From positions 28,947,977-29,011,976 of the forward strand of contig JAOANR010000012.1 in assembly GCA_030278955.1 (NCBI GenBank): 64,000 nucleotides of DNA, in the 5' to 3' direction. Position numbers and translations under genes: made by a program. Positions within the stretch are counted from its first letter, which is position 1; each line of letters begins with the position of its first letter. Below the pieces are notes generated by a model. It was not told where the DNA came from. It saw nothing but the letters and a program-made list of their open reading frames with translations, and made no database searches. The stretch is from Hygrophila difformis (Eukaryota > Streptophyta > Magnoliopsida > Lamiales > Acanthaceae). Below are positions 22,229 through 33,900 of the stretch, piece after piece.

Positions 22229-24803
22229 TGTAATACCCGAGAATTTTGCAACATAAAACAATAATTAAATAAATAAACAATAAATAAAATAAATACAATA
22301 AATAAATAAATTCAGCAAATAAATAAATAAAGATAAGGAAATGAGAAATGAAATTTAACTTAAAGAGGAATTAAAGGAATTTAATTAAATAAAAAAGAAT
22401 TAAATAAAGATGAATAAATTGTACACCGAAACCCGACACCAATGAACTCGAGAATTTGAGTCCAAACATGCATTTAGACCCGAGTAAAAATTTAGATAGG
22501 AAGTAGGAACCCGAAGATACCCGGAAATCGGAATCCGGGAGCATAGGGGGATAGAAGTCCGAAAGAGATGAGGAAAGGCACGACGGATCGCACGACCCGC
22601 CCGGACCGAAGTCCAGGCGAGTGCCGCGCTGTGGCCGCACGGTCAATAGGGGAAAGGCGCGCCACGGCCGCGCCAACGGGCAGATTCGCCGGTTGCGAGA
22701 TTCACTCGCCCGAATCCGGATTTTCCGACTTCGGTTGAACACCTTTCGGCTCAAGACTCCCCAAGGCCGACCTTGGACGTCCCTAGGTCATGTTTACCTA
22801 TAAATAACCCCTCTTGAAAGCCCCGAACACTTTTCAAAACCCTACGATACTCTCTATACACAAAACCGTAGATCCGGAAGTCATCGGAGGCACCAAAACC
22901 GAGCGGGGACTGCCGTGGACGAATTTGGAAGTCTCCAACGTCGTGGTAAGTTTGATCCGTTCATCCATCTCGTTTTTAATTCAAAAACAAAACCCTAATT
23001 CTCTTCTTTTCTTCTCTACACCCCAAATCGGATCTAGAACGAAGAACCCGACGAACGGAGAGGATAAACGGTGGACTGGAAGCTACGCCTCCGAACTCGA
23101 CGATCCCGGACGACTACGAATCTGTAAGTTGACACTTACATGGTTTTGGGAGTAATTAAAACACGTAAAACTAAAAGCTTAATCGAAACTTTCATAAATC
23201 TGTCAACATACGATTTCTACCGGCGCAGCGAATTTGTCGAATTTTTCCGAACCTTTAAAAGTCTTTGAAAGGAAAAACTTAAAACACAAAAACCATTTCT
23301 AAGGCTTAGATCTATCTGATGTAAAAGTTTCAGAATTTTTAGAGATGTTTTTATATGTGAAATCGGCCTGGAACCTGACTGCTTTAATTCGAATCTTGAA
23401 TTTCTTGACAGAACTTAGGTCCGAACTCGATGACATTTTTGACATTAGTTATAGGCTGATTTAGATCTTTAACCGAACATGAAAGTTGTAGACAAATGGT
23501 TTAAGAAGGTCTCTGTAAAATTTCATTAAGTTTGGAGTTGATTTGCTATGGTAGATCTTGATAATCTTGAACTGTTGTACACGAAATTCGGACAGATTAA
23601 TGATATGACGAAAATTGATGTTTTTGACCTGTTTCGGTATCTCGGATTGAAAAAGTTAAAACACGAAAGTTGTTCATCTCGATGTTTCCGAGTTAGTGGT
23701 AAAATTTCGGAAGTTTTGGAATTAAACTCGAGTTTTAATGAATTTTGAAGTAAACTGTGGTTGACCGAGTCAAATCTTGAAATCTTGTTGAAACGGTGAA
23801 ACTAGCCTTTAAGTTTTAAACGAGTAGAAGAATCTTTGAAATAAATACATGAAATCTGGAATTTAGGAAATCCCCTTTACAAACTTGATCTTTAAAATTA
23901 GGGGGTGAGTGCTCTGCAGGGTGTCCTCCTAACGATTCACTTCGTGCCTTTATGGACGATGGTGACCCGCGCCAAAATTTTTGAGATATGTTGCCAAAAC
24001 GGCATGAGATATATGGCCTACACTCCCGTGAATATCCTTATGGGTTTCCCGAGGCTCCGGAGTGGTACTGGGTATGGCAGATACGGCTGCGGCCGCCGGT
24101 TTCCGGCTAAACTTGTTGATATCGCGATGCAATCGTGAAATACTTGATATACTAAATCTTGGGTGTTATGGGGATAGTTAAATGTTTAATTATTGTCCTT
24201 TTAAATTATTAAATGCTTTATTTAAATTAATTGCGGCTTTTATTTAAATTATGCTAAATGTACTATTGGTTAGTGCCATGATTTAATTATGCGAATTGAT
24301 TATATTATTAAATTAAATTATTTATGATTATTATCATGCTTTTATGTAATTATTAAATTAATGGCTTTTAAACCCTACGATCATGCATGTGTTAGCTTAC
24401 TCAGCAAGTTGTGCTGACCAAACCATTTTATTTTTCCTTTTTCCTTACAGAGTATGTGGACCAAACATGGGCACGTTCATGCATGGGGGAAACTTTATTT
24501 TGCGAAACTTTATTATTAAATTCTTGCATTAGACTATAGAATAAACGGGCTTGTTTAACCCGTGTTTTGGCCATGTTTGCCCTATTTACATTTTCCGCTG
24601 CAATACTTATATACTATTATTCCGCTGCATTATAATATTTATTTTGAATTTATATTGAATGGGCTACTTGAATGGTTTTAAATGTTTTAAATACTGCTAT
24701 ACCTAGCCTTGCATCTCTTTAGTAAGCTCGGAGAAACCGTGTCTTACTAGGGAGGTGTGGCGGTGACATCCCGACCTGGGTGACCAAAAACCAGGGTGTT
24801 ACA
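22229..24803 (+). repeat. Tekay-like 3' LTR (nested copy)
   Basis: This is the partner of 13480-16031. It is followed by the target duplication CTGAC and then the interrupted Athila RNase H. Confidence 0.92.
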
Positions 24804-24808
24804 CTGAC

Positions 24809-26314
24809 CATAGTGCACTCAGATACTTTAGCAAGCAAGATGCAAAGTCTCGTTTAATCAGGTGGGTGCTGTTGTTGCAGGAGTTTGACATCGTAATAAA
24901 AGATAGGCGAGATCGAGATAATGGTGCTGCTGATCACTTTTCTCGATTAGAAAATGATAAAAATGACAAAGCCGTTAATGAAGAGTTTCCGGATGAATAG
25001 TTGTTCGCACTACATTTGCATGATCAAGCGTGTCCATGGTTCTTCGACATCGCTAACTTTTTAGCATGTGGGATAGTTCCACCATTCCAGCAGAAATACA
25101 AAAGGGCAAAATTCTTCAAAGAAGTAGTAAGTTACTTCTGGGAAGATCCCTTCTTGTTCAAACACTGCGCTGATTCAATAATCAGACGGTGTGTGACTGA
25201 GTCTGAGGCTTACCAGATCACCAAGAAATGCCATGAATCTGAATATGGAGGTCATCACGGTCCCACTCGAACTGCCCACAAGGTACTCGAGTGTGGCTTT
25301 TTCTGGCCTACTATTTATGAGGACTGCAAGGTGTATGTAAAAGCCTGCGACAGATGCCAAAGATTAGGAAACATCTCCAAGAGGGATGAGATGCCTCAAA
25401 AGGGGATTCTCACACTTGAGATCTTTGATGTATGGGGCATTGATTTCATGGGACCGTACCCACCATCTGGTGGAAACTACTATATCTTGGTAGCTGTCGA
25501 TTACGTGTCCAAATGGGTAGAGGCTGTCGCATTACCTACCAATGATGGTAGCCAAGTCATCAAGTTCCTCAAAAACAACATTTTTAGTAGATTTGGCGTA
25601 CCTAGGGTGGTGATATCTGATGGAGGAACACACTTTATTAATAAAGCTTTTGAAACTTTAATGAGTAAAAATGGAATCCTCCATAAGATAGGCACGCCTT
25701 ATCATCCTCAAACTAGTGGACAAGTCGAGATATCAAATCGCGAGATCAAACATATACTCGAAGCCACGGTTGGGATAACCCGTAAGGACTGGGCACGTAA
25801 GCTCAATGATGCTCTATGGGCATACCGCACTGCATTCAAGACTCCCATCGGGATGTCCTCTTATAGGCTTGTCTTCGGAAAAGCTTGTCACTTGCCCGTA
25901 GAACTAGAGGATAAAGCTTACTGGGCCGTAAAAACGCTTAATTTTGATCTAAGAGTTGCTCAAGGCAAACGCAAGTTGGACCTCAATGAAATTGAGGAAA
26001 TACGTGCGCAAGCTTATGAAAGCTCAAGGATTTACAAAGAGCGGACCCAGAAGTTGCACGATCGCCGGATTAAGCCTAAACACTTCTATGTTGGCCTAAA
26101 TGTCTTGTTGTTCAATACTAGGTTGAAGCTGCTCCCCGGAAAGCTAAGATCCAGATGGGAAGGGCCATATGAGGTGTTGGAGGTGTTTGAGAACGGTGCA
26201 GTCAGGATCCGAACTGAAAAAGGAAATCAGGTGGTAAATGGACAACGTTTGAAGGAGTACATAGGACACTACGAACCGGAGAAAGAAAGCCAAGCAGTGG
26301 CTTATATTCAATAA
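24809..26314 (+). pseudogene. Athila RNase H tail and integrase
   Basis: The RNase H domain resumes with HSALRYF and ends near ADHFSRLE. A TAG at 24998-25000 interrupts the same frame, which then continues to 26314. Integrase inserts the DNA copy into the genome. The HHCC zinc finger (H..H, then C-DRC) is visible around [11 protein letters not shown] to CDRCQRLG. The catalytic core shows the first Asp in [10 protein letters not shown], the second in ISDGGTHF, and the Glu in the [10 protein letters not shown] helix. The C-terminal part has [17 protein letters not shown], the GPY/F module. The integrase motifs look intact. Confidence 0.92.
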
Positions 26315-26400
26315 ACACAGCATTAAAATTATAAAAATTTCATTCTGCGTATTTATGCATTGTTTTAATTCAAAAACAGAAAATATCCAAAGTCAATTAA

Positions 26401-26440
26401 ACATTTAGAGTACTAAGACTCTAAATGTGAGGATGTTGAT
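26401..26440 (+). other. Hairpin plus PPT/LTR-junction motif, copy 1
   Basis: ACATTTAGAGT (26401-26411) and ACTCTAAATGT (26418-26428) form a perfect 11-bp stem with a 6-nt loop. The second arm runs into AAATGTGAGGATGTTGAT (26423-26440), the same sequence found at the real internal/3' LTR junction (30920-30937). Here the downstream text TGATAATTGG also resembles the LTR start. Confidence 0.8.
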
Positions 26441-28472
26441 AATTGGAGAAAATCTAACATGGGTAATTTATTTGTCTTGCAGAAACCATGGAACCACCAA
26501 AAAGAAGGAGCAGAAAAATAAAGCAGAAAACCAGGTTCCCGGTTGGATTGATCCCATGAATTTAAGAAAATAATTCCGGAAATTAAAGCAATTAAAAATC
26601 CGGAATGATTTTTGCAAACAAGTGGAATTAATCCAACCTATCTTATGCAAGTAGAAATTTAATTATTTTAGCCCATTTATACATGAGAATATTTTGGACT
26701 ACAGATTTTCAAGTCCAAAGCTAATAAACTTAACTGAGGCCCAAATTCACCTTCTTGGGCCCATTCCACCTCATAAATTTTGAAAAATTCTGAAATCTGA
26801 GTGTTGACGGGATTCAACTCAGCTACGACGCTATCCTAGTATAACGTCGTAGTAAATGGATAGCGCCGTAGTACCCCTTCATCTCACTCCCGACCTACGA
26901 CCTTATACTTATCCTACGATGCTACACTAGCGTCGTACCAATAGTATAACGTCGTGGTTGACTTTCTCCCCCCTATTTCAATTACGACGCTGAACCCACC
27001 CTACGACGCTAGTGTAGCGTCGTAGGACAAGTATAGCGTCGTAACAGCAATTCTTCCCGCCTATAAATATCCCGATCCTTCTTCTTCCCTATTTTCACTC
27101 TTCACACTCTCATTTCCAAACCCTTTTCCGATGAAAGAACGCACAGTTCTTCTCAACATTTTCCACCCAAATCCAAGGGGACACTATGGCCAGATTTTTC
27201 CAACTCTTCCCGAATTTGGGACCGATGCCACCCTCACCTAGAAGGGGAAGTCCAGAGTAAGAGTTTTCCTTCTCCCTCCGTTTTTGAGCTACCCCCCCTG
27301 CTCAAAAAAATTGTGGGTGGACATTTTGTGTTTTGTGCTTGTAAATAGCTTGTAAACAACATAATGTGCTTTGTGTTGCTTCATTGTTTTCTTGTTTCGG
27401 GTTTTTTTTTTATGCTTTCAGTTTTGGGTAAGGAACGTTCCTGTGTTTCTTTTAGCACCTCCTGTGTTGACCGAGCTTGACTAGAAAATGGGTGTTTGAT
27501 TTTTGCTGCTGTTAAGGGTTGAGAATGTTTAATCTGGTTGAGCTTTTGATTTTTGAAACCCACAAGAACTTTGAGTTAGAACTATTAGGGTTTAAAAAAA
27601 AAATTAAAACCTAAGCTTGAAAAGGTAAACCGATGAACATTGGGGTGTTTAAGAACATCATGGTGCTATTGGTTTTTCAGATCAAGTTCAGTGATGAAAT
27701 GCTCTTTAGCTCTTGTTAATAGCATGGTTGATTATCTTGAATTTTTGTTCAAACCTTGTTTAGGGCTTAATTTTGTGTTAATGTTTGCCTATTTTGGGAA
27801 ACATGGTACAAGCAGCCAATGGGTGCTTACCACTTTTCAAAAAATGACTTTTTGAAAAAGACAAAATAGTAGGTAGGTTCTTTCTATTTAAGATTGACAA
27901 ACTTGTTTTGTTCCCTATGGAACATTAAACTAGTGTAATAAAATAGCAGTCTTTTCTCCTCATGTAGACTGCTATTATTTAAGAAATTCCAAAAATTGGG
28001 ACCACAAAATCCCACCTTTTATTAAATAAATTTGGTCAACCATTATTAAAAAAAATTAAAAACTGGTTTCTCTTTATTTAAAATCACTAGAGCTGCCCCC
28101 TTCCCTTCCCATGCAGTCCAAGTTGAGCAGTTCCGAGTCGCCGCGTCTCCATTTGCACATTCCTCGATTCGCGTTCCATTCCATTTCTTTCCATTTGCAC
28201 ACCCAACAATAATCTCGGGATTGTTTAAAAATTGAAAAATCAAGTTTTTGGGCTCTATGGCCCATTAAAAAGATTTTTGGTCCATGACCATTTTTACTTT
28301 ATTTTGGACTTAATAGTCCATTCAAAATATATATATATAATATTTAGAGGCACAATGACCCCTATCTTTTCCTAATAACTCACTATTTTGAAAAGTTCTC
28401 TCAAAATGTAAAAAGGAAAAAAAAATTTACCTAGGCTTTACAATAAAATTCAAGTTGAAAATTTAATAACCT
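26434..28472 (+). repeat. LTR-U3-like block inside the Athila element
   Basis: The block starts like the LTR (TGATAAT). It carries a TACGACGC/GCGTCGTA array at 26823-27047 followed by a TATA box at 27058-27070, the same order as in the LTRs. The rest does not align to the LTRs by eye. Downstream of the TATA box, an ATG at 27131 opens a 36-codon frame of no recognised family. It could be a diverged LTR remnant from a related element or a duplicated promoter. The remaining 27250-28470 is AT-rich and non-coding. Confidence 0.55.
27058..27070 (+). promoter_or_regulatory. Internal TATA box after a motif array
   Basis: GCCTATAAATAT lies 12 bp after the last TAGCGTCGTA word of the internal array, with a pyrimidine-rich start region behind it. 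By analogy with the LTRs it may be a promoter facing the F-box ORF. Confidence 0.45.
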
Positions 28473-28516
28473 CACACTTAGAGCTTTAGCAAAGCTCTAA
28501 ATGTGAGGATGTTGAT
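28473..28516 (+). other. Hairpin plus PPT/LTR-junction motif, copy 2
   Basis: CACACTTAGAGCTTT and AAAGCTCTAAATGTG form a 15-bp stem with one mismatch and a 3-nt loop. They run into AAATGTGAGGATGTTGAT (28499-28516). The text after it (TTCTACC) is not LTR-like. Confidence 0.8.
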
Positions 28517-28627
28517 TTCTACCTTGAATAATTCATCTGAAAATTATAAACTGGATTTATTACTTCTTATCATTATAGGGGCAACATCTTCCAAATTCCA
28601 GACCCGGTGCCCTGAGGGACCCAGCTG

Positions 28628-29149
28628 TTGGACCTGCCATTGGAGCTGCTAGGAGAAATCCTCTCCCGAATAGGAGAGGATGACATCAAGAAAGTGTTCA
28701 CGGCTAGGGAAACTTGTACAAAGCTGAGGGACGCAGGCGATCTCACCATCGTCTACAAACGATGCGAGCTGGAGACTTCCATTGTGAAAATGTGGCAACA
28801 ACACGTCCAAAGAGAAAAGGAAGAATTCCTGCAAAGGTGCATAGAAGCAGAAAACTTCAATCTCCAAATCATACCGGCAATACAAGCATTCGTAGACGGG
28901 GATGAGGAAAGATCATGCAAGCTGCTAAGGCCAGGGATAGAAGATAATCACAAAGCGTCGATCTGCGCACGGGGACTGATGTTGCTAAGCAGGCTGGATG
29001 AGAGCCAAGTTCTTCTGGGGATTCAGACGATGAATGAAATGGCAACCACTCGATCGGTCCTGATCTATACAGTCACCAACATCTTCGCATGGCTGATAGA
29101 TCGCCAGGAAGCCCCTGGTTTGTTTACAGGTCAGGAGGAACGAGAGTAG
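28628..29149 (+). CDS. F-box-like protein carried by the Athila element
   Basis: The frame encodes about 173 residues. The N-terminus (LPLELLGEILSRIG, then TCTKLRDAGD) fits an F-box, the domain that binds SKP1 and links targets to an SCF ubiquitin ligase. The following FLQRCIEAENFN and the helical repeat-like region with CARGLMLLSRLDES resemble the small Arabidopsis F-box family of the At1g67623/At2g35280 type, as I remember it. No ATG is available: the frame starts after a TGA at 28613 with TTG at 28628. A CAG at 28622-28624 could be a splice acceptor, so an upstream exon may supply the start. It occupies the env-like position between integrase and 3' LTR. The frame is intact over its whole length, unlike gag-pol. 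Confidence 0.62.
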   Translation: MDLPLELLGEILSRIGEDDIKKVFTARETCTKLRDAGDLTIVYKRCELETSIVKMWQQHVQREKEEFLQRCIEAENFNLQIIPAIQAFVDGDEERSCKLLRPGIEDNHKASICARGLMLLSRLDESQVLLGIQTMNEMATTRSVLIYTVTNIFAWLIDRQEAPGLFTGQEERE

Positions 29150-30919
29150 TACTGCCCAAGGAGGCAAGCAAACCTGGAAGAACAGGAAGGCTGGTGCATA
29201 CAATGTGACCTATCAAACATCGTCTACTAGAGCAGAAATTTCTTTCCCTAGGAAAAGAAGGAATGAAGGAAGCATGAGCCCGTAATATTTTTATTTTGCT
29301 TAAGCTGGACTGTAAACGTCATATAAGAGAATTCTAGATTTGTGTGCTTATTTATCTTAACGGCATGAGAATCTCTTATAAATGATGTATTTAACTGCTT
29401 TCCATAACAGTACTTCATCCTTGAGGTCCAAACAATTTTATTCTGAGAAAAGACGTCTGACAGTCCAAGATGAATAAGTGACTGTCAGGCCAAAAATATA
29501 TTGTTGACATACTTTGTATGTTAACAGTGCCTCTTTTACTGCTTTAAATTAAATAACCAGCAAAAAGTATGCATAAACCTGCTCTAAATTCACATGTTGA
29601 ATTTAGGCTTGTGAGTAAATTTTCAAACTTTTAAATTGGGATAATATAATTGAGAACATGCATGACATGAATTCCTAAGGTTTTGAGCTACAAAAATTTA
29701 ATGATGCAATCAGCTTATTGGGTAATAAATCTGCCTGTTGAAAATTCTAATTGAGTAGATTGTTAGAGTTAAGCTTTGATTAAATTTTAGAATACTGTAT
29801 GACATGAATCAATCCAACCTTGTAAGATTTGAGCCATGAGTCACTTTTACTCATTTAATTCTTTGATGTGTGAATCAATTTGATTAAAGGAAACTAGAAC
29901 TTGCAATTGGGACCGATTCAAGACCATTCCATATTCCAAAAATCGAGCACATGATCGAGGCACTTAGAGAAACCCAAAATTTTGGCCTTCTTTTGAATTC
30001 CAAAACCAAAAACATGTTCCCCTTAGGATTAACCAATCTGAACCTTTAAGCCTGATTTTTTCTTTGAAACCCACTATATTTTTCCTAGCCTACAAAAAGA
30101 CCAAGAAATTCAAACCCAAGTGTGCAAGAATAAATTCTTTCAAGGCATTAAATTTATGATCATAAAAAATGTATCAATCGGTAAGCTATAAACCGATTCA
30201 AAAAAAAAAAGAAAAGAGAAGAAGAAAAAGAGAAATATGTTGAGTTCATTTCAATAAAAATAAATTGCGAATGACAAAGCAATTAGACATAATTTAATGT
30301 CATGCAATAGGAAAAGAGAAACAAGAGAAAAAAAAAAGAAATAATTGATGATCATAGATTCTAATTAAAAATGCCAAGTTATGATGGAATAATTTCTTGC
30401 CACTTTTTAGCCCGAGAATTCCCTTTCCTACCAAATGTTACAACCGTATGCCCCATTACAACCCTTAAATAAGACCTCATGATCTCGATTTGAGGAAATG
30501 AGCCGGTGGCGACTTGGTCTAATTGCAAGCCTATGGAATAATTTAATTAAATTTGATTTTGAGTGTTCAATGATTAAACCTATTTGAAAGTGAGTGAATT
30601 TTCCAAGTTTACTATACGTGAGGCTCTGTTTCATTAATTATGCTCATATCATACCTTAATTCTAATTTTTAACCGTAGCATTTTTCAAACATGACATTCA
30701 TAAGGGATTGACAATAATGTTTGATTTATAGGCCCGATTTAGTGAGCAAGTATCATTTCATTAAACACTGCAGTCAAGGGAATTTAATACGTGTAATTTT
30801 TGATTGTCTTATCCCAATCCAAAAAGAATGTAATTTATGAAGCCATGAAAATGAATAGAATATGTAGAGTCCGTGTTCTTAGGAACATTGACTCTGACTG
30901 CTTGGGGACGATCAGTATT
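29150..30919 (+). other. Athila 3' non-coding region
   Basis: This is 1.8 kb of AT-rich DNA without a supported gene between the F-box ORF and the 3' LTR. It includes a 9-bp stem (CTGACAGTC 29457-29465 and GACTGTCAG 29480-29488) and purine-rich runs at 30200-30240 and 30310-30345. The text around 30430-30530 looks like the long 3' tails of other Athila elements. Confidence 0.55.
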
Positions 30920-30933
30920 AAATGTGAGGATGT
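30920..30933 (+). other. Polypurine tract of the Athila element (copy 3, functional position)
   Basis: AAATGTGAGGATGT immediately precedes the 3' LTR (TGATAATGG). It is the site where plus-strand synthesis should start. No clear hairpin precedes it here, unlike copies 1 and 2. Confidence 0.75.
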
Positions 30934-33900
30934 TGATAATGGCCAGAAATGTCCATTATTTTCAATCCATTTCCGTGTCTGAAACGGGCATTTGATCGCA
31001 TTCCGGTCTTATATTAAATAAGAAAGCAGTAGAATTAGACTGATTTATGCATATTTGTAAAAATATTGAGCTGGTATGAAAAATGCATAAATATGTAATT
31101 TTGTTACACATTTATGCTAGAAAAATCCAAAAACATGAGAAAAAGAAAAGAAAAGAAAAAGGAAACAAAATGATGGGAAAAGAAATAAAAACCCACAAAA
31201 AGTCGAATTTTTCAGGAAATTACGACGCTACACTTAACTACGACGTTAACCATGTATAGCGTCGTAGGCAGAAAATGAGGCAGGACTCTAAAGGAAGAAC
31301 TACGACGCCAAACGAGTATAGCGTCGTAGACCAAGTGTAGCGACATAACAGAGTATAGCGTCGTAGGCTGTTCACTTAGAGACAAAGAAGTGTATTCGAA
31401 GTGGAAGACTACGACGTTACACCTATAGCGTCGTAGTAATGGATAGCGACGAAGTCATGCATAGCGTCGTACCAAGCTGCAGAATTCAAATTCAAGGGCC
31501 TAGGGGCCCATGGGCCTAGGGTTTCTCGCCTATATATAGAGGTGTTGACTCCCAGGTCTTGTCACTTCATACATTCCCCAACTTGAAGACAACCTCAGTT
31601 CTTGAGAAGTGTAGCTAGGTTAGTTAGAGTAGTTAGTTTTTATTTTTATGTATTATTTAATTTATGCATCTAGCTTAGTTTAATTTCTTGCATAGCTTAG
31701 TGTTTTTCCTTCTTGTTCAGCTTAGGATAGCCATCTTCTTCATACTGTTTCAGTTTTGTTAAACTCTTGGTTTAGGTTTGAAATACCCAAATGATGGGTA
31801 TTATCAAACCATTTGATATAAAATGGGAAGTTAAGCTTCAAAAGAGTCCCAAAACATGAAATGGACATGAGTCCATGGATTTACTTGCTTTGCTTTTGCT
31901 TAAATGACCATTTGGTCATCTTATTTTCGGTTTAAAATGTGGGCTTTCTGTCTTCTTTTTCTTTTTGGGTTCCTATGCATGTTGTTATGGTTGAAAACCC
32001 TCATTTGGGTTTGTGGTTCATGGGTGTGTGCTTTTAGCTTATTTCATCATGTTTTTATGCATTTTGGCTTACTGTTTTCATCTTATTTCATTACTGTTCT
32101 TGCATTGATGAACCATGAACTTGAAAACAGGGTTTGCAATCGTAGAGATTGCATTACCCGAACAACAACATATTCTGGGGTAGCTACGACGCTAACCGCC
32201 CTACGACGCTATCCAAGGATAGCGACGTAGGGGAGGGTTTGACGTCGTAGTTGCTTCAAACTCAAGAAAATTTGCCCTACGGCACTAGACCTACGACGCT
32301 ATCCTTGGATAGCGTCGTAATTTTTGTCTGAAGCTCGTAGGACCCCAAAACTCGTCATTTTCATAAAAAAAACCCATTTACGACGCTATGACCACGACAT
32401 TATCTTAGGATAGCATCGTAATTTAGTGCATAACGTCGTAAACCCCCATTTTATCAACTCTTCAGAAAATCCCACCTACGACACCACACCTACGACGCTA
32501 TCCTAGGATAACATCATAATTTAGTGTATAGCGTCGTAGCACTTCTCTCTTTTTCAAAACCATCTCTCCTTATTACGACGCTAGACCCTACGACGTAAAC
32601 CATGTTTAACGTCGTAGGACATGCATAGCGTCGTAGTAAACTCTCATGCACGACGTCAACACTGCGACTTGGAACATCGTATAGCGCGTAATCATGTGTT
32701 GCGTCGTGCATAACCCTTTTAACTCCAAAATTTTCATCCCTTTCACCAATCCATGACGACGCTGTCCCCACGATGCTATCCTAGGATAGCATCGTAAAAT
32801 CTGTATAGCGTCGTAATTGGCAGTCTCTACCAGATTTTCCATTTATCCATTTTCTTCATTAATTAATTGAACCCTTAAGTCAATAATTAAAGATCATAAT
32901 TGGCAATGATTGAGATCGATAATTACCTTGATTAAAGGATCTTTGTTCAATTCTCCCTAAAATATTTTTCTATAAACAAAACCTTAATACCTTAAGTAGA
33001 TAATCCGGACTGTAATTAATTATGGTATGAAGGATTATTTAAGACATTAATTATGGATTAATTCCATAACCTTGCATGAGAAACCAATGTCTCTCATACA
33101 AGGCACTGTCTTTATTTTTATTTTATTTTATCTTATCTTTTTCGTAATGTATGAATAAACAGTGAGATATATTACAGAATAATGTCGGCGAACGGTCCCT
33201 TCACCGGGAAATGAAGTAGCCCGTAGTTTGTATATTAATTACTGTTTGTTATTTTGCATGGTTTGGATAATGACTAACGAGGTCAGGCGAACGGTCCTTT
33301 CACCGAGAAATGAAGTAGCCACTCGGTTAATTATCGTCCAAATACAGTTTTATTCTCTTTATCTTAATTTCCAAAACCCAAATTCTAATCTGTGATGTGA
33401 GTCAGCCAATATCTGTCAATATTAGCTGATAAGCATTAATGAGAGGAAGCATGTAGGTTTTTATCAGAATTCGCAGATAGTAGGGGCCCAACTGGTAGCG
33501 ACACTACCATTTTAGGGTTTCTGCTGTTTAAATCGCTCAATCCGAGTAATTGGGAAGTTGGAAAGCAGATGTTTGCATTCCACCTAATTACCCTGCCACC
33601 ACTTTTGGCCTCACGGCTACCTCATATCTGTGTCACGCGTTCTATCTAAACCCACCATTATATTTTGGGTTGATTAATTTTACACTTCCATATATCATTA
33701 TGCATGATATTATTATGTAGCGACTGTAGTCCATAATATTTTGGGATCCTTCCCTTGGACATTAGAAGTCTGGATTTAAAACAGATATCGCATATTAAAC
33801 TTCCAACAAAAATTTATTTATAAAATCCGGATCTTTGTAAGGGATAAACTCCACAGTTATGACTAATTCATATTCTGTCAAGGGTTAAATTTTGGGAAAT

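Larger units (their letters stand above)
13480..24803 (+). mobile_element. Tekay-like Ty3 element, gag-protease replaced, nested in Athila
   Basis: LTRs 13480-16031 and 22229-24803 both run TGTAATACCC...GTTACA, with a perfect 5-bp target duplication CTGAC (13475-13479, 24804-24808) inside the Athila RNase H codons. The order is primer site, leader repeats, a small upstream ORF, a foreign antisense block, then the rear of RT, RNase H, integrase and chromodomain. It lacks gag, protease and the catalytic RT half, so it is non-autonomous. It is a relative of the element at 49396-60494, from a separate subfamily. Confidence 0.93.
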
